From NCBI GenBank assembly GCA_963786155.1, contig CAWAXW010000006.1:3086621-3150620 (forward strand): DNA of 64,000 bases, given 5' to 3'. The position numbers were made by a program, and so were the translations under genes. Below are positions 63,490 through 64,000 of the stretch, in pieces. The notes beneath the pieces were generated by a model that saw nothing but the letters and a program-made list of their open reading frames with translations, had not been told where the DNA came from and searched no databases. The stretch comes from CAWAXW01 sp963786155 (lineage in GTDB: Bacteria; Actinomycetota; CADDZG01; WHSQ01). Positions within the stretch are counted from its first letter, which is position 1, and each line of letters starts with the position of its first letter.

Positions 63490-64000
63490 TCAATCCTCTC
63501 TGCGGAGCCGGTTGAATTCGAGCCAGCATGCCTTCCATCGGTCGGCCATCGATGCAAGCGTAAAGTGAGTTTCATACCGCCGCCGTCCCTCGTCACCCAT
63601 TCGCAGGCGTCTACTTGGGGAGCTCATCAGGGCGCTGATTGCTCCAGCCAAGAGCTGTGGATTTCCCGGCTCAACGAGAAGTCCCGTTAACCCATCCTCG
63701 ATGACCTGTGGGAGCCCTCCAACTCGAGATGCGACCACGGCACGACCTGCGGCCATGGCTTCGGCTGCCACCAAACCAAAGGCTTCTCGTTGGCTCGGCA
63801 AGGCAATCAGATCCGCGAGGGCATACCAAGGAGCAACGTCGTTCTGATGACCGACGAAGTGCGTTCTGAAACTGGAATATGTTGAGGCTTGGTGACGTAG
63901 GCGTTCCGTTTCAGGACCGTCACCGACGATAACCAGGTGGTGAGCGCCTTTTTCCGATCGAGCCACGGATGACATCGCTGTGAGTAGAACTGGTAGGCCT
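63490..64000 (-). CDS. GT4 family glycosyltransferase, C-terminal part (runs off the window)
   Basis: The visible 169 residues continue in frame to the window end, so the 5' part is missing; they begin LPVLLTAMSSVARSEKG. The nucleotide-sugar-binding half is clear: HLVIVGDGPETERLR, FVGHQNDVAPWYALADLIALPSQREAFGLVAAEAMAAGRAVV (E-x7-E motif) and GLTGLLVEPGNPQLLAGAI. Stop at 63490, six bases before the methyltransferase start. Confidence 0.88.
   Translation of the reverse strand, partial: GLPVLLTAMSSVARSEKGAHHLVIVGDGPETERLRHQASTYSSFRTHFVGHQNDVAPWYALADLIALPSQREAFGLVAAEAMAAGRAVVASRVGGLPQVIEDGLTGLLVEPGNPQLLAGAISALMSSPSRRLRMGDEGRRRYETHFTLASMADRWKACWLEFNRLRRED

Noticed and set aside
1..64000. CRISPR arrays, phage genes, insertion sequences
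   Set aside because: No regularly spaced repeats, transposase, integrase or phage structural motifs were seen on either strand.

Overview
The window is GC-rich genomic DNA from an actinobacterium, probably an uncultured, deep-branching one. The evidence is a WhiB-family protein, a tandem pair of Get3/ArsA-like ATPases next to it (as for Rv3679-Rv3680-whiB4 of Mycobacterium tuberculosis), high GC, many GTG starts, and several likely leaderless or ATGA-overlapped genes. The class cannot be settled from sequence alone. Core genes are arranged as in a bacterial chromosome; there is no phage, insertion sequence, CRISPR array or plasmid gene.

Layout. 0-6 kb: end of dnaX, ybaB, recR, a membrane HD-GYP protein with a long Gly/Ser tail, then lysC and asd (aspartate pathway). 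6-12 kb: tRNA-Pro(CGG), a secreted EEP-type nuclease/phosphatase, a metallophosphoesterase, a SpoIIE/RsbU-type phosphatase with its STAS partner, a His-rich CopC-like protein, and whiB. 12-18 kb: a PPOX-like protein, sdhC, two Get3-like ATPases, and divergently NfeD and a slipin. 17.7-23.4 kb: two secreted paralogues of unknown function, a CocE/NonD-type secreted hydrolase, an MFS-like transporter and a YbdK-type carboxylate-amine ligase. 23.4-27.3 kb: a large palindromic element, then selB, selA and a NarL-type response regulator. 27.7-64 kb: a surface-polysaccharide region.

The polysaccharide region starts with an uninterrupted minus-strand block (45.3 to 27.7 kb, mostly 4-base overlaps): ABC export pair wzm-wzt, a 943-residue methyltransferase/double-glycosyltransferase, a nucleotide-sugar dehydrogenase, GT2 enzymes, epimerases, GT-C-like membrane proteins and rmlBCDA (dTDP-L-rhamnose). 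Facing it are two GT4 enzymes, a small toxin-antitoxin island (47.5-48.6 kb), a large membrane protein, a UDP-glucuronate decarboxylase-like gene lying between two 47-bp direct repeats, and a TPR-tailed O-antigen ligase/polymerase-like protein. The last 10 kb holds a blue-copper lipoprotein, GT4, asparagine synthase, epimerase, FkbM methyltransferase, exostosin-like GT, a WecA-type initiating transferase, GT2, methyltransferase and a GT4 that runs off the end. Together they encode activated sugars (rhamnose, uronic acid, probably xylose), lipid-linked initiation, assembly, decoration and ABC export.

Quality warning. Many genes are interrupted by single-base indels that, once compensated, give intact family members. 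They are very dense at 12.6-17.4 kb (more than 25) and sparse elsewhere (about 6.50, 11.22, 19.8, 20.1, 21.4, 26.6, 28.3, 28.9, 47.7, 59.96 and 60.6 kb). I read these mostly as sequencing/assembly errors, not pseudogenes, and give each such gene one full span.
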